Source: Campylobacteraceae bacterium (lineage in GTDB: Bacteria; Campylobacterota; Campylobacteria; Campylobacterales; Sulfurovaceae). From it: a DNA stretch of 48,616 nucleotides. The notes beneath the pieces were generated by a model. That model was not told where the DNA came from. It made no database searches and was given only the letters and a program-made list of their open reading frames with translations. The position numbers were made by a program, and so were the translations under genes. How positions within the stretch are numbered: position 1 is the first letter of the stretch; every line of letters starts with the position of its first letter. The DNA is taken from the NCBI GenBank assembly GCA_027065385.1, contig JAMOOP010000048.1:1-48616 (forward strand). The letters are read 5' to 3'. Shown here piece after piece: positions 18,311 through 29,050 of the stretch.

Positions 18311-18529
18311 CTACTTATATCTAAAAGTAATTCGACCCTTATCTAAACTATAAGGAGTAAGTTCAACTTTTACCTTATCTCCAGGTAAGATTTTAATATA
18401 GTGCATTCTCATCTTTCCTGCTATATGGCATAAAACCACATGTTTATTTGATAACTCTACTCTAAAAGTTGCATTTGGTAGTGCTTCAACTACTTTACCA
18501 TCAATCTCTATTACATCATCTTTAGCCAT
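18311..18529 (-). CDS. infA: Translation initiation factor IF-1
   Basis: A 72-residue OB-fold protein that blocks the ribosomal A site during initiation. [19 protein letters not shown] and [25 protein letters not shown] are family signatures. It follows map by 2 bases and is the last gene of the operon here. In many bacteria rpmJ-rpsM-rpsK-rpsD-rpoA-rplQ continue; instead there is a terminator and convergent glnS. Confidence 0.97.
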   Translation of the reverse strand: MAKDDVIEIDGKVVEALPNATFRVELSNKHVVLCHIAGKMRMHYIKILPGDKVKVELTPYSLDKGRITFRYK

Positions 18530-18531
18530 TT

Positions 18532-19290
18532 TTATTCTCCTTTTGTTAATATTACTGCTTTGTTGTCTATTATTGCTACTGTATGTTCATAGTGAGAGGT
18601 TCTTAACCCATCTTCACTAACTACTGACCACTTATCATCCCAAACTATTGGTTTACCACTTTTTTGACAAATCATAGGTTCAAGACAGAAAACCATTCCA
18701 TTTTTTATCTTTGGCCCTTGCTTTGGTTTTCCCTCTAAATAATTTGGAATATTTGGCTCTTCATGTGGTTTTTTTCCAATACCGTGACCACAAAATTCTC
18801 TTAATGGGACAAAGCCTCTCTCTAATATAAACTGCTCTAAGATTACTGTTAGCTCTTTAAATCTCATGCCAACTCTAATATTCTCTATTGCAAAATATAG
18901 TGCATCTTTTGAACATTTTATTAACTCTTCGTCTCTTTTAGATATTTTACCTATAGGCATAGTTATAGCTGCGTCACCAAAGTAACCATCTATTTTTGTA
19001 CCTAAATCCAATCCAAGAATATCACCCTCTTGAACTCTTTTATCGGTAGGAACTCCATGAATACATACCTCATTCAGTGAAGTGCAAACAGATGCAGGAA
19101 ATCCATATAGACCCTTAAAAGATGGCTCTGCTCCTTGGCTTCTAATCAACTCTTCACCCATAGCATCAATCTCTTTTAAGCTCATTCCAACAGTAATATT
19201 TTCTTGGAGATATTTTAATGTTTTACCAACGATTGAACCTGCTACTTTTAGCCTGTCCAATTCGTCTTTTTTACGAAGTGCAATTGCCAT
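18532..19290 (-). CDS. map: Methionine aminopeptidase, type I
   Basis: A 252-residue metalloenzyme removing initiator Met. Metal ligands are visible in [19 protein letters not shown] (two Asp), [14 protein letters not shown] (His), CLEPM (Glu) and HYEHTVAI (Glu). Type Ia length without N-terminal extension. Its start shares bases with the secY stop region, so it is coupled to secY. The secY-map-infA order is common in bacteria. Confidence 0.96.
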   Translation of the reverse strand: MAIALRKKDELDRLKVAGSIVGKTLKYLQENITVGMSLKEIDAMGEELIRSQGAEPSFKGLYGFPASVCTSLNEVCIHGVPTDKRVQEGDILGLDLGTKIDGYFGDAAITMPIGKISKRDEELIKCSKDALYFAIENIRVGMRFKELTVILEQFILERGFVPLREFCGHGIGKKPHEEPNIPNYLEGKPKQGPKIKNGMVFCLEPMICQKSGKPIVWDDKWSVVSEDGLRTSHYEHTVAIIDNKAVILTKGE

Positions 19291-20555
19291 TAAAGACCTA
19301 CTGCACCTAAGGTTTCATATTTACTCATATATATTTGAGCCTCTATTTTTCTCATTGTATCAAGGGCAACTTGAACTACAATTAAAACAGCTGTTCCACC
19401 AAAATAGAATGATGCACCCATTGAATTTATTAGTAAAAATGGCAGAGTGGAGATTAGTGCTAGATAGAACGCACCACTTCCTGTTAATCTACTTGCTACC
19501 TCATTAATAAACTCTTTAGTATGATTTCCAGGTCTAACTCCTGGTATAAATCCACCTTGTCTTTTTAAATTATCTGCAATATCTTTAGCATTAAATACAA
19601 TAGATGCGTAAAAGAATGCAAAGAAGATAACTAAAATAAATGTTATTACATTAAATAGTACTCCACCAGGGTGAAGTGCATCTGCTATTGCCACTAAATA
19701 CTCATTTGTACTACTCTGCAACATAGTAAGAGGAAACATTAAAACAGCACTAGCAAAGATTGGAGGAATAACACCTGATAGGTTTACCTTAATTGGTATA
19801 TAGTTCATTACTCTTTTATCTTGATTTTGCATTATTGTTTTTCTACTATATGAGATAGGTACTCTTCTCTCTCCTAATTCTACATAGATAATTACAAAAA
19901 TTGTAAGCATCATAATAGCAAATATAGCTATAACTGCTAAGAAATTAAGCTCACCAGTATTTACTGAATTTATAGTATTTGAAATTGCTGTTGGAATTCC
20001 TGATACAATACCTGCAAAGATAATTAAAGATATACCATTTCCAATTCCACTTTGAGTAATTCTTTCACCAATCCACATTAAAAGCATTGTTCCTGTAAGC
20101 ATTGATACAGTTGTTAAAAATGTAAATAGCATTGGGTCAATCATAACAGCACTTGCACCATTGCTTCCTGTCATACTTTGAAGTCCCATTGATACACCAA
20201 ACGCTTGAACAATAGTAATAAAAATAGTAGAGTATCGGATAATTTGCATATATTTTTGCATTCCATCTCTCTCTTTTTTCATCTGTCCGATAGTTGGGAA
20301 GGTGGCTGCTAGAAGTTCCATAACAATGGAGGCTGTAATGTAGGGCATAATTCCTAAGGAGATAATACTCATTCGGCTAATAGCATTTCCAGAGAACATA
20401 TTTGCCATTCCAAGCATTCCTCCACCACCGTTAGAGTCAAAAAATGACGCTATAACGGCTGTATCGACACCTGGTACTGGTATATATGCTAAAACTCTAT
20501 ATGCAAATAGAAATCCAAAAGTTATTAATATTTTTTGAGTTAAAGCACTACTCAT
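19290..20555 (-). CDS. secY: Protein translocase subunit SecY
   Basis: A 421-residue channel of the Sec translocon with ten predicted membrane helices. Signatures: RVLAYIPVPGVD in the first helix, the plug region GMLGMANMFSGNAISRMSI, GIGNGISLIIFAGI, KVNLSGVIPPIFASA, and the cytoplasmic C5 loop near GGFIPGVRPG. Normal length. Sits in the classic place after rplO. Confidence 0.97.
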   Translation of the reverse strand: MSSALTQKILITFGFLFAYRVLAYIPVPGVDTAVIASFFDSNGGGGMLGMANMFSGNAISRMSIISLGIMPYITASIVMELLAATFPTIGQMKKERDGMQKYMQIIRYSTIFITIVQAFGVSMGLQSMTGSNGASAVMIDPMLFTFLTTVSMLTGTMLLMWIGERITQSGIGNGISLIIFAGIVSGIPTAISNTINSVNTGELNFLAVIAIFAIMMLTIFVIIYVELGERRVPISYSRKTIMQNQDKRVMNYIPIKVNLSGVIPPIFASAVLMFPLTMLQSSTNEYLVAIADALHPGGVLFNVITFILVIFFAFFYASIVFNAKDIADNLKRQGGFIPGVRPGNHTKEFINEVASRLTGSGAFYLALISTLPFLLINSMGASFYFGGTAVLIVVQVALDTMRKIEAQIYMSKYETLGAVGL

Positions 20556-20557
20556 GG

Positions 20558-20956
20558 CTATTTACCACTAGTTGTAACGGCTTCATCTTTAATTTTAGAT
20601 GCTAACTCTTTTGCTTTTGAACCAATAAGTTTTACTTTTGTTACAGTTCTTTTTAATTTATGAACTGATTTTATATTTTCTAAAGTAATCTCTTCAAGTT
20701 CAGCTACTGCTTTGATTTTATCAACATTAATTGCATAAGGTTTAATTACTCTTGAGTTAAATCCAATTTTAGGAACTCTCTTAATAAGTGGCATTTGTCC
20801 ACCTTCAAAACCTCTTTTTTGAGAGTAACCTGTTCTTGATTTTTGACCTTTGTTACCTCGTCCTGCTGTTTTACCTGTTCCAGAACCTTGACCTCGACCA
20901 ACTCTTTTTCTATTTCGAGTTGACCCAGCGGCTGGTTGTAAATTATGTAAACCCAT
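20558..20956 (-). CDS. rplO: 50S ribosomal protein L15
   Basis: 132 residues. The Gly/Arg-rich N-terminus ([20 protein letters not shown]) and [18 protein letters not shown] are L15 signatures. It directly follows rpsE with no rpmD (L30) between them, as in other Campylobacterota. Confidence 0.97.
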   Translation of the reverse strand: MGLHNLQPAAGSTRNRKRVGRGQGSGTGKTAGRGNKGQKSRTGYSQKRGFEGGQMPLIKRVPKIGFNSRVIKPYAINVDKIKAVAELEEITLENIKSVHKLKRTVTKVKLIGSKAKELASKIKDEAVTTSGK

Positions 20957-20966
20957 ATCTACTCCC

Positions 20967-21410
20967 TTAAGCTTTAATTCTTGATAGAGCTTTTACAGTT
21001 GCTCTTACAAGGTTATTTGGATTGTTTGAACCTAATGATTTTGCGATAACATCTTTAATACCTGCTAACTCTAGTACTGGTCTCATCGCACCACCTGCGA
21101 TTGTTCCTGTACCTTCACTTGCTGGTCTTAATATAATTCTACTAGCACCTGTTTTTTGTTCAATGTCATGGGCAATAGTACTACCTTTAACATTTACTTT
21201 TACAAGTGATTTAAACGCATCATCAACAGCTTTTTTAATAGCATCAGGAACCTCTTTTGCTTTTCCTGTACCATAACCTATTGTACCATTTTTATCACCA
21301 ATAACTACAAGAGCTGTAAATCTAAATCTTCTACCACCCTTTACAACTTTGGTAACTCTTCCAATATTTACAATTTTTTCTTCAAATTTATCTCTATCAA
21401 TATTCTGCAT
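20967..21410 (-). CDS. rpsE: 30S ribosomal protein S5
   Basis: 147 residues. [20 protein letters not shown] and the double-stranded-RNA-binding fold, then [22 protein letters not shown], identify S5, a protein of the decoding and mRNA-entry region. Slightly shorter than E. coli S5 (167), with a trimmed N-terminus. Confidence 0.97.
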   Translation of the reverse strand: MQNIDRDKFEEKIVNIGRVTKVVKGGRRFRFTALVVIGDKNGTIGYGTGKAKEVPDAIKKAVDDAFKSLVKVNVKGSTIAHDIEQKTGASRIILRPASEGTGTIAGGAMRPVLELAGIKDVIAKSLGSNNPNNLVRATVKALSRIKA

Positions 21411-21421
21411 AGACTCTTTCC

Positions 21422-21778
21422 TTATAACTTAATTCCAGCTTCTCGCAAAGCGTCAGCAAAAGATGCAACAACACCATGATAAAGATAACCGTTTCTATCA
21501 AATACTACTGTTTCAATATTTTTCTCTTTAAGCTTATCAGCAAATGCAGTAGCCACTTTTTTAGCATCTTCTCTATTTGCTTTTAGACCCATAGCTCTAC
21601 CATCAATAGAAGCTAAAGTAACTCCTGCTACATCATCAATAGCTTGTGCATATACATGTTTATTTGATTTAAAGATAGATACTCTAGGAAGAGTAGCATT
21701 TCCACTAATCTTACCTCTAACTCTTGCTTTTCTCTTTGCTCTAACTCTGTTTTTTCTTCTTTGAATACTTTTTAACAT
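21422..21778 (-). CDS. rplR: 50S ribosomal protein L18
   Basis: 118 residues. Basic N-terminus, [20 protein letters not shown] and the C-terminal [20 protein letters not shown] signature of L18, which binds 5S rRNA with L5. Standard length and position between rplF and rpsE. Confidence 0.97.
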   Translation of the reverse strand: MLKSIQRRKNRVRAKRKARVRGKISGNATLPRVSIFKSNKHVYAQAIDDVAGVTLASIDGRAMGLKANREDAKKVATAFADKLKEKNIETVVFDRNGYLYHGVVASFADALREAGIKL

Positions 21779-21787
21779 CTGCTACTC

Positions 21788-22324
21788 CTACTTACCAGCT
21801 GCTTTACCAGCTTTTCTAATGATAACTTCATCAGTGTATTTAACACCTTTACCTTTATATGGCTCTGGTGGTCTAAAGCTTCTAATTTCAGCAGCTACTT
21901 GTCCAACGGTCTGTTTATCTGTACTTTTAATAGTAATAATATTTTTATTAATAGTAATATCCACACCATCTGGAATTTCAAAGTTAATATCGTGAGAGAA
22001 ACCTAGTTGAAGATTAAGTACTTTTCCTTGAACAGATGCTCTATAACCTACACCATTAATCTCTAAAGATTTTTCAAAACCTTTATCTAATCCAATAATA
22101 ATATTGTTAAATAAAGCTCTATATGTTCCCCAAAAAGCAGAACTCTCTTTATCTTCACCTACTCTTGAAAATGTAACTTCTGAACCACTAATATCAATAC
22201 CAACTCGTCCATAAGTCTCTAATCTCTTCTCTAACTTGCCTTTTTTAGCAACAAGAGTCGTACCATCGAGTGATACCTCAATACCACTTGCAACAGTTAC
22301 TGGTCTTTTTCCTATTCTTGACAT
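21788..22324 (-). CDS. rplF: 50S ribosomal protein L6
   Basis: 178 residues with two repeated L6 folds. N-terminal [19 protein letters not shown] and C-terminal [20 protein letters not shown] are diagnostic. Located near the factor-binding site of the large subunit. Standard position after rpsH. Confidence 0.97.
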   Translation of the reverse strand: MSRIGKRPVTVASGIEVSLDGTTLVAKKGKLEKRLETYGRVGIDISGSEVTFSRVGEDKESSAFWGTYRALFNNIIIGLDKGFEKSLEINGVGYRASVQGKVLNLQLGFSHDINFEIPDGVDITINKNIITIKSTDKQTVGQVAAEIRSFRPPEPYKGKGVKYTDEVIIRKAGKAAGK

Positions 22325-22333
22325 ATCTTTCCC

Positions 22334-22729
22334 TTACCAAATACTACAGATTACTTCACCACCAACTTTTAACTTAAATGCTTCATCATTTGCAATTACG
22401 CCTTTGTTGGTAGATACTACTAATGTTCCATAACCATTTTTGAAACTTCTAATCTCGTCAGCACCTTGATATACTCTTCTACCAGGTTTTGAAATCTTTT
22501 TAATTTCATTGATTACACTATGACCATTTTCATCATATTTTAATACAACTTTAATAGTCTTTTTATTTCCGTTCTCTTTTACTTTATAACTCTCAAGGTA
22601 TCCCTTGTTTACTAAAATAGCAACTGTAGCCTCAATAGTTTTTGAGTGAAGAAGTGTTGTTACATCTAATCTTCTTTGTGCAGCATTTCTTATTCTTGTA
22701 AGAGAGTCTGCAATTATATCTGTCATCAT
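22334..22729 (-). CDS. rpsH: 30S ribosomal protein S8
   Basis: 131 residues. [17 protein letters not shown] at the start and the C-terminal GGEVICSIW are S8 signatures. Two adjacent ATG codons occur; either may be used, and the first has a GGAG about 10 bases upstream. In E. coli S8 represses the spc operon by binding its mRNA; whether it does so here is not visible. Confidence 0.96.
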   Translation of the reverse strand: MMTDIIADSLTRIRNAAQRRLDVTTLLHSKTIEATVAILVNKGYLESYKVKENGNKKTIKVVLKYDENGHSVINEIKKISKPGRRVYQGADEIRSFKNGYGTLVVSTNKGVIANDEAFKLKVGGEVICSIW

Positions 22730-22742
22730 CTTTTACTTCTCC

Positions 22743-22928
22743 TTACCAGCTTGATTTTTTCATACCAGGGATTAAACCCTCGTTTGCCATTTTTCTTAAA
22801 CAAATTCTACAAATTCCAAAATCTCTATATACAGAGTGAGGTCTTCCACAGATACTACATCTTGTATATTCTCTTGATGAGAATTTTGCAGGTCTTTTCT
22901 GTTTAGCAATCATTGATTTTTTAGCCAT
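22743..22928 (-). CDS. rpsN: 30S ribosomal protein S14, zinc-binding short form
   Basis: 61 residues. [10 protein letters not shown] and CRICLRK give the two CxxC pairs of a zinc ribbon (the C+ or type Z form), unlike the 101-residue zinc-free S14 of E. coli. The short form is usual in Campylobacterota. The start overlaps the rplE stop by one base. Confidence 0.97.
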   Translation of the reverse strand: MAKKSMIAKQKRPAKFSSREYTRCSICGRPHSVYRDFGICRICLRKMANEGLIPGMKKSSW

Positions 22929-23473
22929 TAGTTCTTTCCTTTAGCAAAAGGCATACCAAGTTTCTCTAAAAGAACAAATGCCTCTTTATCGTTATCAGTG
23001 CTTGTAACAATAGTAATATTCATACCGTGAGTTTTGATAATATTATCAAATTCAACCTCTGGGAACATAAGTTGCTCATCAAGACCAAAGTTATAGTTAC
23101 CTCGTCCATCAAAACCTTTTCTAGGTGTTCCTCTAAAGTCTTTCACTCTTGGAAGTGCGATTGATACTAGTTTATCAAAGAAGTTATACATATTTTCACC
23201 TCTAAGAGTCACTTTAATACCACTTGGACTTCCCTCTCTTGCTTTAAAACCAGCAACTGATTTTTTAGCATTAACTATAACTGCTTTCTGTCCAGCAATT
23301 AGAGAGATAGTATCTGTCATATTTTGGATAAGTTTATTATCTTTACCCTCTTCACCAGCACCAACAGATATTACTATCTTTTCAAGCTTAGGTGTCTGCA
23401 TTACATTTTTAATCCCACACTCTTCTCTTAGAGCTGGTGTAATGTCATTGTACTTTTGCTTCATTCTGCTCAT
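22928..23473 (-). CDS. rplE: 50S ribosomal protein L5
   Basis: 181 residues. [27 protein letters not shown] and [19 protein letters not shown] are L5 signatures. It binds 5S rRNA and touches the P-site tRNA. Spaced by 3 bases from rplX. Confidence 0.97.
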   Translation of the reverse strand: MSRMKQKYNDITPALREECGIKNVMQTPKLEKIVISVGAGEEGKDNKLIQNMTDTISLIAGQKAVIVNAKKSVAGFKAREGSPSGIKVTLRGENMYNFFDKLVSIALPRVKDFRGTPRKGFDGRGNYNFGLDEQLMFPEVEFDNIIKTHGMNITIVTSTDNDKEAFVLLEKLGMPFAKGKN

Positions 23474-23476
23474 AGA

Positions 23477-23710
23477 TTACGCCTCTACTTTTTTTACATT
23501 AGAAATATGGATAGGCATCTCTTTTTCAGCGAAACCACCATCTTTATTCTCTTCACTTGGCTTTACAGCTTTTTTTGCTAGTTTACAACCCTTAACAATT
23601 ACAGCATCTTTTTTAGTAAGTACTTGTAGTACTTCACCAGTTTTGCCTTTATCATCACCAGCGATAATTAAAACTTCATCGCCTTTTTTAATTTTAAATT
23701 TCTTTGCCAT
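23477..23710 (-). CDS. rplX: 50S ribosomal protein L24
   Basis: 77 residues from the ATG at 23710 ([11 protein letters not shown]), which I prefer because it overlaps the rplN stop by one base (TAATG) and matches the family N-terminus; the ATG two codons earlier would add Met-Val. KOW motif [19 protein letters not shown]. An assembly-initiator protein of the large subunit. Confidence 0.95.
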   Translation of the reverse strand: MAKKFKIKKGDEVLIIAGDDKGKTGEVLQVLTKKDAVIVKGCKLAKKAVKPSEENKDGGFAEKEMPIHISNVKKVEA

Positions 23711-24078
23711 TACCATACCTCTGGAGCTAATGATACAATCTTCATAAATCCTGCATATCTAGCTTCTCTAGCTACAGGACCAAAGATACGAGTACCAATT
23801 GGTTGTTTTTTATCATCAATAATTACAGCTGCATTATCATCAAATCTAATAAGAGAACCATTTTCTCTTTGTATCTCTTTGTGAGTTCTAACAACTACAG
23901 CTTTAACTACTTTTCCTCTTTTTACCTTACCTGTTGGAAGTGCTTTTTTAACTGATGCTACAATTACATCACCTACAGTTGCATATCTTCTTTTAGAACC
24001 ACCTAAAACTTTAATACACATAATCTCTTTAGCACCACTATTATCAGCTACATTTAATCTTGTAAAACCTTGTATCAT
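23710..24078 (-). CDS. rplN: 50S ribosomal protein L14
   Basis: 122 residues. [19 protein letters not shown] and the C-terminal [11 protein letters not shown]...[12 protein letters not shown] pattern are L14 signatures. It lies at the subunit interface. Its start overlaps the rpsQ stop by one base. Confidence 0.97.
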   Translation of the reverse strand: MIQGFTRLNVADNSGAKEIMCIKVLGGSKRRYATVGDVIVASVKKALPTGKVKRGKVVKAVVVRTHKEIQRENGSLIRFDDNAAVIIDDKKQPIGTRIFGPVAREARYAGFMKIVSLAPEVW

Positions 24079-24326
24079 TACTCTTCTCCTACTTTTAGGA
24101 TTTCAAGCAATCTAAAGCTTTTTCTTTTTGACATTGGACGACACTCAATAGCACTTACAGTATCTCCAACTTTTGCACTACCTTTTTCATCATGAATAAG
24201 ATATTTTTTAAATCTTTTTACAGTTTTATGGTATCTTGGGTGAATAACTTTTCTCTCTACTACAACAGTAGCTGTTTTTTCACCTGCTATTTTAATCACT
24301 GTACCAGTTATTTGTCTTTTTGGCAT
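24078..24326 (-). CDS. rpsQ: 30S ribosomal protein S17
   Basis: 82 residues, OB-fold. The [19 protein letters not shown] start and [15 protein letters not shown] end are typical of S17, a primary binder of 16S rRNA. Standard place between rpmC and rplN. Confidence 0.97.
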   Translation of the reverse strand: MPKRQITGTVIKIAGEKTATVVVERKVIHPRYHKTVKRFKKYLIHDEKGSAKVGDTVSAIECRPMSKRKSFRLLEILKVGEE

Positions 24327-24337
24327 TCGTTAACCCC

Positions 24338-24529
24338 TTACTTAGACGCGTTAGCAGTAATTGCTGTTTTAATTCTAGCGATGTCTTTTTTCGCTACTTT
24401 TAACTCACTAGTATTAGTAAGTTGCATTGTTTTTTGCTTTGCTTTAAGAGTAAAAAGCTCTAACTTTTTCTCTTTTAACATAGCTGTTAACTCTTCTACA
24501 CTTTTATCTTTAATATCAGTATATTTCAT
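24338..24529 (-). CDS. rpmC: 50S ribosomal protein L29
   Basis: 63 residues, two antiparallel helices. Motifs [20 protein letters not shown] and the C-terminal [11 protein letters not shown] match L29, which sits at the peptide-exit tunnel. The first codons overlap the end of rplP by 14 bases, suggesting coupling. Confidence 0.95.
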   Translation of the reverse strand: MKYTDIKDKSVEELTAMLKEKKLELFTLKAKQKTMQLTNTSELKVAKKDIARIKTAITANASK

Positions 24530-24941
24530 TACTATCCTTTGCAGAGATAATTTTACATTTTAATGGGAACTTATGTAGAGCTAAAGTTAAAGCTGAACGA
24601 GCTACATCTTCAGGAACACCTGCTACTTCAAATATAATTCTACCAGGTTTAATATTCATAACCCACTCTTCAACACTACCTTTACCTTTACCCATTCTTG
24701 TCTCAAGAGGTTTTTTAGTAAGAGGCTTATCAGGGAAAACTCTAATCCAACTCTTTCCTTGTCTCTTCATCTGTCTAGTCATTGTAATTCTCGCAGCTTC
24801 AATCTGTCTTGAGTTAAGACGACCTGCCGAGACTGCTTTAAGTGCAAACTCACCAAACTCAATCTTATTACCTCTAAAAGATTTACCTCTGTTACGACCC
24901 TTCATAACTTTTCTAAATTTTGTTCTTTTAGGCATTAACAT
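24516..24941 (-). CDS. rplP: 50S ribosomal protein L16
   Basis: 141 residues. [19 protein letters not shown] is the family start, so the first ATG is kept. [20 protein letters not shown] and the C-terminal HKFPLKCKI are present. It helps position tRNA at the A site. Standard order after rpsC. Confidence 0.97.
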   Translation of the reverse strand: MLMPKRTKFRKVMKGRNRGKSFRGNKIEFGEFALKAVSAGRLNSRQIEAARITMTRQMKRQGKSWIRVFPDKPLTKKPLETRMGKGKGSVEEWVMNIKPGRIIFEVAGVPEDVARSALTLALHKFPLKCKIISAKDSNEIY

Positions 24942-24943
24942 AA

Positions 24944-25651
24944 CTATTCACCTCTTCTATTATTACGGTTAGATGGTCTTCTTCCACCTTTTTTCTCTTC
25001 TTTTGGCTCTGCTTGGATACCTTTAGCTAGAACTTCACCTTTGAAAATCCAAACTTTAATACCAATAATTCCATAAGTTGTTTGTGCTTCAGCAAAACCG
25101 TAATCAATTTTAGCTCTTAGTGTATGAAGAGGAACTCTTCCCTCTAAGTACCACTCAGTTCTTGCCATTTCAGCCCCACCAAGTCTTCCTGCAACAGAAA
25201 TTTTAATACCTTTTGCACCTGACTTTAATGCACCTTGAATTACCTTTTTCATAGCTCTTCTAAATGCAACTCTTCTCTCAAGTTGAGTAGCTACATTTTC
25301 AGCAGCAAGTTGAGCTGATGCTTGAGCTCTTTTCTCTTCTTTGATATTTAAAGAAATATCTTTACCAAACTTTTTAGTAAGAGTTGTTTTTAGTTTAGTA
25401 ATATCAGCACCCTTTTTACCAATAATAATTCCAGGTCTTGCTGTTACAATAGTTACTCTAATTTTTTTAGCAGTTCTTTCTATAATAAGATTAGATACAC
25501 CTGCATAGAAAAGCTCTTTTTTAAGATATTTTCTTAATTGGTAATCTTCTGCAATAAATGACGCAGTTCTCTCTTTCTTTGGAAACCATCGAGATTCCCA
25601 GTTTCTATTAATTCCAAGTCTAAGACCTATAGGATTTACTTTTTGACCCAT
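24944..25651 (-). CDS. rpsC: 30S ribosomal protein S3
   Basis: 235 residues. [16 protein letters not shown] start, KH domain with [14 protein letters not shown], then the S3 C-terminal domain ([20 protein letters not shown]). A basic Gly/Arg/Asn tail ends the protein. It forms part of the mRNA-entry tunnel. Confidence 0.98.
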   Translation of the reverse strand: MGQKVNPIGLRLGINRNWESRWFPKKERTASFIAEDYQLRKYLKKELFYAGVSNLIIERTAKKIRVTIVTARPGIIIGKKGADITKLKTTLTKKFGKDISLNIKEEKRAQASAQLAAENVATQLERRVAFRRAMKKVIQGALKSGAKGIKISVAGRLGGAEMARTEWYLEGRVPLHTLRAKIDYGFAEAQTTYGIIGIKVWIFKGEVLAKGIQAEPKEEKKGGRRPSNRNNRRGE

Positions 25652-25652
25652 A

Positions 25653-25979
25653 TTATGCTTCCTCTGCTTTTGCTACTTCTACCAAGATGTGAGCTGTTGG
25701 TTTTAATATTCTACTAGCAGTTCCTCTTGCTCTTGGTCTCCATCTCTTCATTACAGCTGCTTTATCAACTCTACAACTTGTAATTACTACCTCTTCTGGT
25801 TCAAAATCTCCATTAGCTACTGCTGAAGCGATAACTTTTGAGATAATTCTAGCTGCTTTGTTTGGCATAAACTCTAGTGATGCAAGTGCTAGTTCAGCGT
25901 TCATTCCTTGAACTTCTCTTGCTATCATTCTAGCCTTATTTGGTGCTACTCTTGTAAATTTTAATAATGCTCTACTCAT
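25653..25979 (-). CDS. rplV: 50S ribosomal protein L22
   Basis: 108 residues. [17 protein letters not shown] and the beta-hairpin region [18 protein letters not shown], which lines the peptide-exit tunnel, identify L22. One base separates it from rpsC. Confidence 0.97.
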   Translation of the reverse strand: MSRALLKFTRVAPNKARMIAREVQGMNAELALASLEFMPNKAARIISKVIASAVANGDFEPEEVVITSCRVDKAAVMKRWRPRARGTASRILKPTAHILVEVAKAEEA

Positions 25980-25984
25980 AATAA

Positions 25985-26260
25985 CTACCCTTTTCTCTGA
26001 ACAGAGCCTTTATGACCCTTAAATGTTCTAGTTGGTGCAAATTCACCGAGTTTATAACCTACATGGTTTTCTGTAATAAATACAGGGATAAATTGTCTTC
26101 CATTATGAACATTGATAGTTAAACCAATAAACTCTGGAAAAATAACAGAGCGTCTTGACCATGTTTTAATAGGTTTATGAGAACCCTCTGCTTTTGCTTT
26201 TAGAACTTTTTTCTTTAGGTGTTCATCTATAAATGGACCTTTTTTAGTTGATCTTGCCAT
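25985..26260 (-). CDS. rpsS: 30S ribosomal protein S19
   Basis: 91 residues. [19 protein letters not shown] and [14 protein letters not shown] are S19 signatures; it lies in the 30S head next to S13. Standard order. Confidence 0.97.
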   Translation of the reverse strand: MARSTKKGPFIDEHLKKKVLKAKAEGSHKPIKTWSRRSVIFPEFIGLTINVHNGRQFIPVFITENHVGYKLGEFAPTRTFKGHKGSVQRKG

Positions 26261-26269
26261 CTCTTACCC

Positions 26270-27097
26270 TTACTTCTTTCTCTTAGAGATAATTAATTTA
26301 TCACTAGCTTTTTTCTTACGAGTTTTATAACCTTTAGTAGGCATACCCCAAGGACTTACTGGGTGTCGTCCAGAGTTAGTTTTACCTTCACCTCCACCAT
26401 GTGGGTGGTCAATTGGGTTCATTGCTGACCCTCTAGTTTGTGGTCTAATACCTCTATGTCTCTGTCGTCCAGCTTTTCCTAAAACAACATTTGACCAATC
26501 TTCACTACCTACAGTTCCAATAGTTGCCATACACTCACCAAGAACATATCTCATTTCACCAGATGGAAGTCTTAAAGATACATATTTGCCGTCCCTACCC
26601 ATAATTTGAGCATATCCACCAGCACTTCTAGCTATTGTTCCACCTTGACCAACATTAAGCTCAATATTATGAACTAAAGTTCCTACAGGAATTGCTTTAA
26701 GTCTCATAGCGTTTCCAGTTTTAATATCAAGTCCAGACTCTGCTGACATAATTTTATCACCAACACTCATACCTTTAGCTTGAAGAACATATCTTCTATC
26801 ACCATCAGTATATTTTACAAGACAAATTCTACAAGTTCTGTATGGGTCATACTCAACAGATGCTATAGTACCTTCAACACCAAACTTGTTTCTTTTAAAA
26901 TCTATAATTCTATATAGTTTTTTAGCTCCACCTTGTCTGTGACGAGATGTAATTCTACCATTAGAGTTTCTACCAGCACTTCTTGGAAGCTTTTTTAATA
27001 GACTTCTAACACTAGCTTTAGCTGTAATATCACCACTGTCAAGATTTGTAATATATCTTCGTCCAGCTGAAGTTGGTTTATATGATTTAATTGCCAT
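26270..27097 (-). CDS. rplB: 50S ribosomal protein L2
   Basis: 275 residues. [39 protein letters not shown] and the near-peptidyl-transferase motif [15 protein letters not shown] are diagnostic. Full length. Essential for subunit association. Confidence 0.98.
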   Translation of the reverse strand: MAIKSYKPTSAGRRYITNLDSGDITAKASVRSLLKKLPRSAGRNSNGRITSRHRQGGAKKLYRIIDFKRNKFGVEGTIASVEYDPYRTCRICLVKYTDGDRRYVLQAKGMSVGDKIMSAESGLDIKTGNAMRLKAIPVGTLVHNIELNVGQGGTIARSAGGYAQIMGRDGKYVSLRLPSGEMRYVLGECMATIGTVGSEDWSNVVLGKAGRQRHRGIRPQTRGSAMNPIDHPHGGGEGKTNSGRHPVSPWGMPTKGYKTRKKKASDKLIISKRKK

Positions 27098-27106
27098 CTA
27101 CTTCTC

Positions 27107-27388
27107 CTATACCGCTAAGCTTTCAATTTTTGCATCTTCAGGTAAGAATACATAAAACTTTTTTAAGTCTGGTCTTTTACCCTCAATACCTTTAAATCTC
27201 TTAACTTTACCATTAACTCTCATTGAATTTACTCTAAGAGGTTTAATACCAAAGTACTCTTGGAAAACTGCTTTTAGACCACTTTTAGTCATTCTTGGGC
27301 TAGTTTGAACAACGATAACACCATCTTCTTGAAGTTCAAGAGATTTCTCGGTATATAGTATTGCTTTAATATCTGTAATATCTGCCAT
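27107..27388 (-). CDS. rplW: 50S ribosomal protein L23
   Basis: 93 residues. [18 protein letters not shown] and [13 protein letters not shown] match L23, the docking site for trigger factor and SRP at the exit tunnel. One base separates it from rplD. Confidence 0.96.
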   Translation of the reverse strand: MADITDIKAILYTEKSLELQEDGVIVVQTSPRMTKSGLKAVFQEYFGIKPLRVNSMRVNGKVKRFKGIEGKRPDLKKFYVFLPEDAKIESLAV

Positions 27389-27389
27389 C

Positions 27390-27980
27390 TTAGCTCTCTT
27401 TTATCAATTTATCCCAAACAGCTTTCTCAATTACCACAGAGTGATAAGCAGCCGCAAGGTAAGCATTTAGCTCATTAGTTTCTACCAAATACGCATTTTG
27501 AAGATTTCTAAACGCAAGGAATGTTTTGTCATCAATTAACTCTTTAACAACTAATACATCTCTTTGTCCTAAAGCATCTACAAATGTTTTAGCATCTTTT
27601 GTTTTACCTGTTTCAATAGTAATATTTTCAACTACAAAAAGTTTCTCTTCATTAGCTAAATCAGCTAATGCTCTATGTAGAGCTAACTTTTTCTGTTTTT
27701 TATTTACTTTTTGGTTATAGTTTCTGTTGTTTTGAGGACCAAATGCAACACCACCACCAACAAATACAGGAGAACGAAGAGAACCAGCTCTTGCTCGTCC
27801 ACCACCTTTTTGAGCCCATGGTTTCTTACCACCACCTCTTACCATTGAACGGTTTTTAGCTTGAGCTGTATTTGCTCTAAGTCCTGCTGCATAAGCTTTA
27901 CAATAAAGGTAAAGGTTATGTGGGTGAACTTCTAAAAATGACTTTGGTAAGTCACTTGCTTTAATTACTGTTGTACTCAT
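27390..27980 (-). CDS. rplD: 50S ribosomal protein L4
   Basis: 196 residues. The exit-tunnel loop [20 protein letters not shown] is the clear L4 signature. In E. coli L4 represses the S10 operon through a leader attenuator; no comparable leader structure could be assigned here. The start overlaps the rplC stop by one base. Confidence 0.97.
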   Translation of the reverse strand: MSTTVIKASDLPKSFLEVHPHNLYLYCKAYAAGLRANTAQAKNRSMVRGGGKKPWAQKGGGRARAGSLRSPVFVGGGVAFGPQNNRNYNQKVNKKQKKLALHRALADLANEEKLFVVENITIETGKTKDAKTFVDALGQRDVLVVKELIDDKTFLAFRNLQNAYLVETNELNAYLAAAYHSVVIEKAVWDKLIKES

Positions 27981-28561
27981 TATTTAACAATCCTTACCAA
28001 TCCTCTAGCACCATTGTGACCAGGAATTGAACCTTTTAATACTAATATTCCATTTTCAGCATCATAAGAAATAACATCATTTTTTACTGTAACTTGTGTA
28101 TTTCCATACTGTCCAGGCATCTTTTTACCCTTCATTACACGACCTGGCCATTCAGCATTACCAATTGAACCAATTCTTCTACCAAATCTGTGACCATGAC
28201 TTCCAGGTCCACCACCAAAGTTGTGTCGTTTCATACCACCAGAAAAACCACGACCTTTAGTATTTAGTGAAGTTTTTACCAATTCTGCTTTTGCTAAAGC
28301 CTCTGTGCTATAATCACCAGCCTCTGTACCTTCAGCTACAGAGATAGTCATAAACTTATTAAACTCTTTGCTAAGACCAAATTTAGATTGTTGACCTTCA
28401 ATACTTTTATTCATTTTTTTGCTATAGTTATAAGCAACCAATGCCTTACCATCAGAACGCACTTCACACACTTTAGTTTCGATAACTTTTAAAAGCGTTA
28501 CTGGAACACTTGGTACGCCAATAGTTCTGCTCATACCTATTTTTTCAATAATAAATTCCAT
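27980..28561 (-). CDS. rplC: 50S ribosomal protein L3
   Basis: 193 residues. [20 protein letters not shown] and [12 protein letters not shown] are L3 signatures; the extension reaches the peptidyl-transferase centre. Standard second position in the S10 operon. Confidence 0.97.
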   Translation of the reverse strand: MEFIIEKIGMSRTIGVPSVPVTLLKVIETKVCEVRSDGKALVAYNYSKKMNKSIEGQQSKFGLSKEFNKFMTISVAEGTEAGDYSTEALAKAELVKTSLNTKGRGFSGGMKRHNFGGGPGSHGHRFGRRIGSIGNAEWPGRVMKGKKMPGQYGNTQVTVKNDVISYDAENGILVLKGSIPGHNGARGLVRIVK

Positions 28562-28569
28562 CTCTACTC

Positions 28570-28881
28570 CTATTTGTCCATAGAACGAATTTCAACATCA
28601 ACTTCAGGTGCTAAATCTAACTTCATTAAAGAGTCAATAGTATCTGATGTTGCTGAAACAATATCAATCATTCTAGCGTGAATTCTAATTTCAAACTGCT
28701 CTCTACTATCCTTATTAACATGAGGAGATTTAAGAACAGTATATTTTTTAATCTTAGTTGGCATTGGGATTGGGCCAATAAGCTCTGCACCAGTTCTTCT
28801 AACAGCTTCAACGATAGAAGCTACAGAACGGTCTAAAACACGATGATCATAAGCTTTAAGCTTAAGTCTAATTTTTTCCAT
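28570..28881 (-). CDS. rpsJ: 30S ribosomal protein S10
   Basis: 103 residues. [38 protein letters not shown] and [16 protein letters not shown] identify S10 (NusE), also a transcription antitermination factor. First gene of the 23-gene operon that runs to infA. Confidence 0.98.
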   Translation of the reverse strand: MEKIRLKLKAYDHRVLDRSVASIVEAVRRTGAELIGPIPMPTKIKKYTVLKSPHVNKDSREQFEIRIHARMIDIVSATSDTIDSLMKLDLAPEVDVEIRSMDK

Positions 28882-28952
28882 TTATTTTACCTTATAAAGA
28901 ACTCGTTAAGTTTATCTAAACACTAGACAACCTAACTAAAATTTGGAGTCGT

Positions 28953-28958
28953 ATTGTA
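28953..28958 (-). promoter_or_regulatory. Possible S10-operon promoter -10
   Basis: On the minus strand TACAAT lies 72 bases upstream of the rpsJ ATG. A second AT-rich candidate (TATTAT) lies about 20 bases further upstream. No convincing -35 is visible for either, as is common in Campylobacterota, whose sigma-70 promoters often lack a conserved -35. Confidence 0.35.
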
Positions 28959-29016
28959 CCTAGATTAGCTTTTATAATAGGGATATTTTTAACTGTTTTT
29001 TATAGTTTTTAGGTTT

Positions 29017-29041
29017 TTATTTCCTTTTTAAAAGGAAATAA
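29017..29041. repeat. Perfect 12-bp-arm palindrome between kinase gene and S10 operon
   Basis: TTATTTCCTTTT (29017-29028) and AAAAGGAAATAA (29030-29041) are exact reverse complements around one T. The element starts 10 bases beyond the histidine-kinase stop and lies upstream of the S10-operon promoter region. It may be a terminator for the kinase gene without a U-tract, or a protein-binding site. Confidence 0.5.
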
Positions 29042-29050
29042 TAGAGTTAA

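Noticed and set aside
20940-20970. A hidden rpmD (L30) gene between rpsE and rplO
   Set aside because: Only about 10 bases separate the two genes.
24192-24563. 123-residue plus-strand ORF within the ribosomal operon
   Set aside because: Antisense to rpsQ and rpmC; no ribosome site or family resemblance.
28882-29050. S10-leader attenuator of the E. coli L4 type
   Set aside because: No comparable long hairpin with a U-tract is found downstream of the promoter region; only the palindrome upstream of it.
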